Assembly (NCBI GenBank): GCA_000024525.1 | Contig: CP001769.1 | Span: 6,295,001 to 6,359,000 of the forward strand | Reading direction: 5' to 3' | Source of the DNA: Spirosoma linguale DSM 74 | GTDB taxonomy: Bacteria > Bacteroidota > Bacteroidia > Cytophagales > Spirosomataceae | Length of the DNA: 64,000 nucleotides | Shown here: piece after piece, positions 60,448 to 64,000 of the stretch | How the letters are laid out: every line of letters starts with the position of its first letter | Numbering within the stretch: position 1 is the stretch's first letter | Made by a program: the position numbers and the translations under genes | The notes under the pieces: generated by a model | The model's input: the letters and a program-made list of their open reading frames with translations, nothing else | Told to the model about the DNA's origin: nothing | The model's database searches: none

Positions 60448-61305
60448 ATGAAACAAGCACTCCTCAATACCGTGTCGGCGGCTCTGGACAAACTAGGCTT
60501 CGATGGTGATCGTGTGCTGTTCAAAACGGCCATTTTAGTCCACAAGCTCGGCTTGAAAGGGCCAATCGACAATAGTAAGCCATACAACTTTGGCGACTTC
60601 TCGATGTACGTCGATCCGCACGATACCCTCCAGATCATCAACTCGGGGAAGTTTGAAGAAACCGAAACCCAGACTATTCTTTCATTCGTGAAGGCCGACA
60701 CGGTCATGCTCGATATTGGTGCCAACATGGGTTTTTACAGCATCCGGGTTGGCCAGAAAGCGGTAGCTGGTAAAGTGTTTGCCTTCGAACCGGACCCCGG
60801 CAACTTCGCGACGCTTCAGAAAAACCTGGCCCTCAACAAACTGACCAATGTAACGGCTTACAATGCGGCTTTGTCCGATAAAAAAGAAACGCTGCGGCTG
60901 TATAAACACCCCTTCAACGTTGGTGATTATCGGCTGTACAACGACGGCGATTTTACTGAATACGTCGACGTGCCAACGCTCCGGCTCGATGATACCGTTA
61001 GGGAACGGGTCGACCTTATCAAGATTGACGTTCAGGGGTTTGAATATTTTGTGTTAAAAGGTGGCCGGTCTCTTTTGGCGAAATACATGCCCATTGTCAT
61101 CAGTGAGTTCTGGCCGCGCGGCCTGTACAACAGCGGTGCCTCCCCCGCCGATTACCTGTCGATGATGCAGGATCTGGGCTACAGTGTCAGCCAAATTGAC
61201 GAAGAGAAAAACGAAGTGGTCGCTACGACGTACGACGCCTTGTTTGACTTAGGCAGGAAGCCCGTTAATCGGTATATAAATTTAGTTTTTCGGGCGAATC
61301 GCTAA
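60448..61305 (+). CDS. FkbM family methyltransferase
   Basis: 285 residues from the ATG for MKQALLNTVSAALDKLG. SAM-binding fold with MLDIGANMGFYSIRVG (motif I), VFAFEPDPGNFATLQKNL (motif II region) and LIKIDVQGFEYFVLKGG. The family O-methylates sugars or small hydroxyl groups. Divergent from gcvP and convergent with a glycosyltransferase cluster, so probably acts on a surface glycan. Confidence 0.9.
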   Translation: MKQALLNTVSAALDKLGFDGDRVLFKTAILVHKLGLKGPIDNSKPYNFGDFSMYVDPHDTLQIINSGKFEETETQTILSFVKADTVMLDIGANMGFYSIRVGQKAVAGKVFAFEPDPGNFATLQKNLALNKLTNVTAYNAALSDKKETLRLYKHPFNVGDYRLYNDGDFTEYVDVPTLRLDDTVRERVDLIKIDVQGFEYFVLKGGRSLLAKYMPIVISEFWPRGLYNSGASPADYLSMMQDLGYSVSQIDEEKNEVVATTYDALFDLGRKPVNRYINLVFRANR

Positions 61306-61312
61306 AGTTGTA

Positions 61313-61335
61313 TCAGACAGCAGGATGCTGTCTGA
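61313..61335. terminator. Hairpin after the FkbM gene
   Basis: TCAGACAGCA (61313-61322) pairs perfectly with TGCTGTCTGA (61326-61335) across a three-base loop. A second small stem AGGCAA/TTGCCT (about 61341-61362) follows. They separate convergent FkbM and glycosyltransferase genes. Confidence 0.6.
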
Positions 61336-61378
61336 CCGACAGGCAACCGTATTGATTTGCCTATACAGTCCGCGCAAT

Positions 61379-62584
61379 TTACGACTCCAGGCCCTGAAGC
61401 ATAGCTCTGATGGTACCAATTACCCGCTCAACGCTTATCTCATTGATGGAGAGCGGAGATTCAGGATTAAAATCAGGCGCAATAGCGGATAAGTCGGCCC
61501 GACGCTGCTCAATATAATCCGGGTACAAATAGGTTATCATTTCCCCATACTCGGCTGGATACGGGTGCCAGCGCACCAATGATTTCCCCTGCGAAATGAC
61601 GATTGAGGGCGTTTGGGTGGAGGCTGCTATGTGCGCGATTCCGGTTTCATTGGCAATCAGCAAATCAGCTTTTGTCAACACATACACCAGTTGGGGAATG
61701 GATAGTAAACCCGTCAGATCGACAATGGCCGACGCGTCGGGCAGGTGTTTCAGAAACGATTCGGCATAAACTTTCTCGCTCGGCGCTCCAGTCAGAACAA
61801 GTTTGTAGGCTGGATACTGCATCATGATGAACCGGGCGACCTTGGCAAAACGGTCGGCGGGCCATATCCGAAACTCCTGTCCGGCTCCTAAAGAAACGAC
61901 AATATACCGATCAGGAACGGTTACGGCTCTGGCATAATGCCCGTCGAGAAGCGGAGGTTGTACCGCTACCGGCTCCTGTATAAATCCCTCAACGATGCGC
62001 CGGTCGCGTTCCATCTCGAACACAATTCCCGGCCCGGAGTCGATCAGGCGCGTGTATAAACGGTCGCCCAGCGCGGCTTCCCAGCGCGCTATGTTTACAT
62101 AGTCCGTCCGACAGCCAACCCGTTCCGACGCACCGGTTGCCCAGGCGATAAAGTCGTCCAGCACCAGCACCCGGCTATAAGCCGGGCAAAAAACCACCGA
62201 AAATCCCTGAGCGCGTAAAGCACGCACAACCTTGAACCGGTAACTAGGCTGCGTCGATAACTTGTAAATATCCACCCAGATAAACTGGTCAATCAGGCCG
62301 CTATCGAATGTTTCAGCCAGCGATTTCACGGCTATATTCCCGAACAGTGTAATGGAGTGATTCCCATACCGGGCCGACTTTTTTAGCTGACGCAGGTAGT
62401 TTCGGAACATCAGGTAATCGCCCATGACATCCAGCCGGATTACCACCAGCGAAAGCGGGGCTGGACGGGTACGCACGGTTAGTACGGCCAGCCGGTCGAC
62501 CAATAACAGGACGAGGTCGATGGATGCCAGCAGCGGCAACAGCAACGGAGACGTTTTGAGAAGCCGGATAAACCGCTTGAGCAT
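61379..62584 (-). CDS. Glycosyltransferase family 9 (heptosyltransferase-like)
   Basis: 401 residues from the ATG for MLKRFIRLLKTS (a GTG one codon earlier is possible). GT-B fold: SLVVIRLDVMGDYLMFRNYL near residue 45 and the C-terminal GAPSEKVYAESFL, DLTGLLSIPQLVYVL, DLLIANETGIAHIAAS, the last being the GT9 donor-site block. Adds heptose or a related sugar to an LPS-type acceptor. Its ATG overlaps the stop of the upstream GT2 gene (TGATG), so the two are translationally coupled. Confidence 0.88.
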   Translation of the reverse strand: MLKRFIRLLKTSPLLLPLLASIDLVLLLVDRLAVLTVRTRPAPLSLVVIRLDVMGDYLMFRNYLRQLKKSARYGNHSITLFGNIAVKSLAETFDSGLIDQFIWVDIYKLSTQPSYRFKVVRALRAQGFSVVFCPAYSRVLVLDDFIAWATGASERVGCRTDYVNIARWEAALGDRLYTRLIDSGPGIVFEMERDRRIVEGFIQEPVAVQPPLLDGHYARAVTVPDRYIVVSLGAGQEFRIWPADRFAKVARFIMMQYPAYKLVLTGAPSEKVYAESFLKHLPDASAIVDLTGLLSIPQLVYVLTKADLLIANETGIAHIAASTQTPSIVISQGKSLVRWHPYPAEYGEMITYLYPDYIEQRRADLSAIAPDFNPESPLSINEISVERVIGTIRAMLQGLES

Positions 62585-63348
62585 CACTTAACGAAGTTAT
62601 AGACGGTTGTAATAGCCCGGTTGTGGAGCTTGTGCAGGAATCGGATGGGCGCTCCGGACCAGTATCGGCTGAAAGTTTGATAATCTTCATCGAACTGAAG
62701 CGCGTATTGATTGCCGCCTTTAGAGTTGGCGTGAATGCGAAAGGCCGTTAACGGTTGCGGCAGGATGGCCGGGGGCTGAAGCGTTTGCAGGCGTAACCAC
62801 CAGTCGTAATCCATGGTAAAATGCAGCGACTCCGTCAGGTACCCCAGTTGGGCGTGTGCATCCCGTCGCCAGAAGGTAGCGGGCTGGCAGATGGCGTTGG
62901 TCATTCCCAGATACAGGGACGGTGTCAGCGAACGGAGCAGCCGTTTGTAGTGCCGAACCGGCTGCTGAATCGGGACGCTTGCTTCGTCGACAATCTGGCA
63001 GTCGCCGGTGAGCCATAGCTTGTCCGGGTGATCAGCGAAGAAATCCCCGACGGTGGCCAGGGCACCCGGCAGAAAGTAATCATCGGAGTTCAGCCAGCAA
63101 ACAATATCACCCGTAGCCAGTCGTAAGCCCTTATTGATAGCGTCCGTCTGGCCGCTATCCCGTTCGGCAATCAGCGTGAGCCGATTGCTGTACTCGCCCA
63201 AAATAGGTAGCGTATCATCCGTCGACAACCCATCTACCACAATGTACTCGATGCGGGGGTAGTTCTGCGAGAGCACTGACTCCACCGTTTGCCGAATGAA
63301 CTTGCCCTGGTTGTACGATGGGGTGATAACGCTGATGAGGGGCTGCAT
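62584..63348 (-). CDS. Glycosyltransferase family 2
   Basis: 254 residues: ISVITPSYNQGKFIRQT, VDGLSTDDTLPIL, and the DxD-containing VCWLNSDDYFLPGA. The ending (DYDWWLRLQTL, RFLHKLHNRAITTVYN) is common in this GT2 group. Follows the DUF2304 gene with two bases between, in one operon with GT9. Sugar unknown. Confidence 0.92.
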   Translation of the reverse strand: MQPLISVITPSYNQGKFIRQTVESVLSQNYPRIEYIVVDGLSTDDTLPILGEYSNRLTLIAERDSGQTDAINKGLRLATGDIVCWLNSDDYFLPGALATVGDFFADHPDKLWLTGDCQIVDEASVPIQQPVRHYKRLLRSLTPSLYLGMTNAICQPATFWRRDAHAQLGYLTESLHFTMDYDWWLRLQTLQPPAILPQPLTAFRIHANSKGGNQYALQFDEDYQTFSRYWSGAPIRFLHKLHNRAITTVYNFVK

Positions 63349-63350
63349 AG

Positions 63351-63758
63351 TTAACTGGGAAGAACAACAGGCTGGGGCTCAACGCTGGCTTCCGACTCGT
63401 TGATCACGTGCCGATTCTTAAGCTCATTTCGGAGCAGCGCCACTTCCTGCGTTAGTACTTTAATCTGGTTCTGCTGCCGGGAAACCACAACCGACAGGTG
63501 AACCAGGAAGATGATGATGGCGAAAATAGCCCCCAGAAAGATCAGCGAAGGGGGATAGAACACGCCCAGCGCCAGTGAAATCTGCTCAAGCCCTTTCCGC
63601 CAGACCGAGAAGATGATCAGAATAACCGTGCAGACAATCCATAAGATCGAATACTCCTCGCGCAGTTTGCCTTTTACGATCAGCCGAAAAATAAAGAGCA
63701 GAAACAACAGTGCACTCAACAGGCTGATAATCTGAATGGTTATGGGTACCGAAGCCAT
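63351..63758 (-). CDS. DUF2304 family membrane protein
   Basis: 135 residues with hydrophobic segments at about 8-26, 39-55 and 69-90 and a coiled C-terminal helix (RQQNQIKVLTQEVALLRNEL). EEYSILWIVCTVILIIFSVWRKG is the core seen in DUF2304 proteins (given here in part). They accompany glycosyltransferases in glycan loci; function unknown. Start overlaps the stop of the partial upstream gene (TGATG). Confidence 0.85.
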   Translation of the reverse strand: MASVPITIQIISLLSALLFLLFIFRLIVKGKLREEYSILWIVCTVILIIFSVWRKGLEQISLALGVFYPPSLIFLGAIFAIIIFLVHLSVVVSRQQNQIKVLTQEVALLRNELKNRHVINESEASVEPQPVVLPS

Positions 63759-64000
63759 CAGCGATGCCGTTTATTGTTCAGACGAAAATACATAAATATG
63801 ATTCCCAGCGACACCTTGAGCATGTAATACAACGCCCGACTGGTGTTGATGGACGATACGCCCTCTTCCCGATTACGCATTCGGACCGGTACTTCCTTGA
63901 TACGCAGTCCCTGCAAACCAAATTGCACAATAGACTCTGGCTCAGGGTATTCGTCGGGATAATAACGATTTACGATGTCAATAGTTCGGCGGTTGAACGC
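63758..64000 (-). CDS. Glycosyltransferase family 2, C-terminal part (runs off window)
   Basis: Last 80 codons of a gene continuing beyond the right edge. The readable part includes YPDEYPEPESIVQFGLQGLR, VPVRMRNREEGVSSI and a closing membrane-like segment YYMLKVSLGIIFMYF. The Glu-Pro-Glu and RMRxREEGxSSI pattern is characteristic of GT2 enzymes of the polyprenyl-phosphate type that usually precede DUF2304 genes. The N-terminus and catalytic domain are outside the window. Confidence 0.8.
   Translation of the reverse strand, partial: AFNRRTIDIVNRYYPDEYPEPESIVQFGLQGLRIKEVPVRMRNREEGVSSINTSRALYYMLKVSLGIIFMYFRLNNKRHR

Noticed and set aside
1..64000. CRISPR array, rRNA, tRNA, integrase or insertion sequence
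   Set aside because: None seen: repeats are inverted pairs and not regularly spaced direct repeats, and no transposase or integrase protein is present. tRNAs cannot be fully excluded by eye.

Overview
The window reads as a contiguous piece of a Bacteroidota chromosome, most likely a Cytophagales/Spirosoma-type bacterium. The clues are two type IX secretion-associated proteins (PorZ-like with a sorting-type C-terminus, and a PorE-like TPR/propeller/OmpA lipoprotein), a TonB-dependent receptor with an N-terminal carboxypeptidase-regulatory domain, a fused SecDF, a family of DUF/GT/FkbM surface-glycan genes, and several upstream sequences matching the Bacteroidota sigma-factor motif TTTG...TAnnTTTG. 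There are no rRNA, tRNA, CRISPR, prophage or insertion-sequence genes that I can see. The content is mostly ordinary chromosomal housekeeping plus envelope functions.

Layout. 0-3.6 kb: ROK sugar kinase, SDR oxidoreductase, and an MlaE/MlaF-type lipid ABC transporter pair. 3.6-7.1 kb: two poorly understood minus-strand genes (HhH plus predicted outer-membrane barrel; a linker-containing conserved protein). 7.3-12.7 kb: tdk-porZ, then a TonB-dependent receptor. 13.2-19.5 kb: pdhB, nadC, secDF and two small hypotheticals. 19.7-24.6 kb: amino-acid permease, a sulfur module (TauE-type exporter plus persulfide-dioxygenase/rhodanese fusion) and a CarH-like B12-binding MerR regulator. 24.6-27 kb: YheT-type hydrolase, small membrane protein, bicupin. 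27-34 kb: seven co-oriented minus-strand genes (epimerase, propeller glycosidase-like protein, two predicted Fe(II)/2-oxoglutarate-type oxygenases, two glycosyltransferases, aldo/keto reductase), the best candidate for an undescribed pathway. 34-39 kb: lipoprotein, M3 peptidase, then a BlaI/M56 (BlaR1-type) signalling pair with two near-identical operator dyads. 39-47 kb: ferredoxin reductase, GlcNAc kinase-like protein, cytochrome b5-like protein, thiL, a cyclase-family protein, a class A beta-lactamase-like protein, manC. 47-53.5 kb: RND efflux operon with an embedded DUF952 gene. 53.7-64 kb: cyclophilin, TspO-like protein, PorE-like protein, gcvP, FkbM methyltransferase, and a glycosyltransferase cluster running off the right edge.

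The most striking non-genic structure is the large number of intergenic palindromes. Many consist of two inverted copies of a short hairpin with a GGGCTTCAGCCC-like core (REP/BIME-like); another type is built from CTTTCGCTC repeats; one is a 67-bp near-perfect palindrome between convergent genes. They sit almost exclusively at gene ends and between genes, and no transposase gene is present in the window to explain them.

Coding calls rest on reading translated sequences against remembered families; no database search was run. Starts were moved downstream of the longest open frame wherever a family-typical N-terminus or signal peptide begins at an internal ATG.
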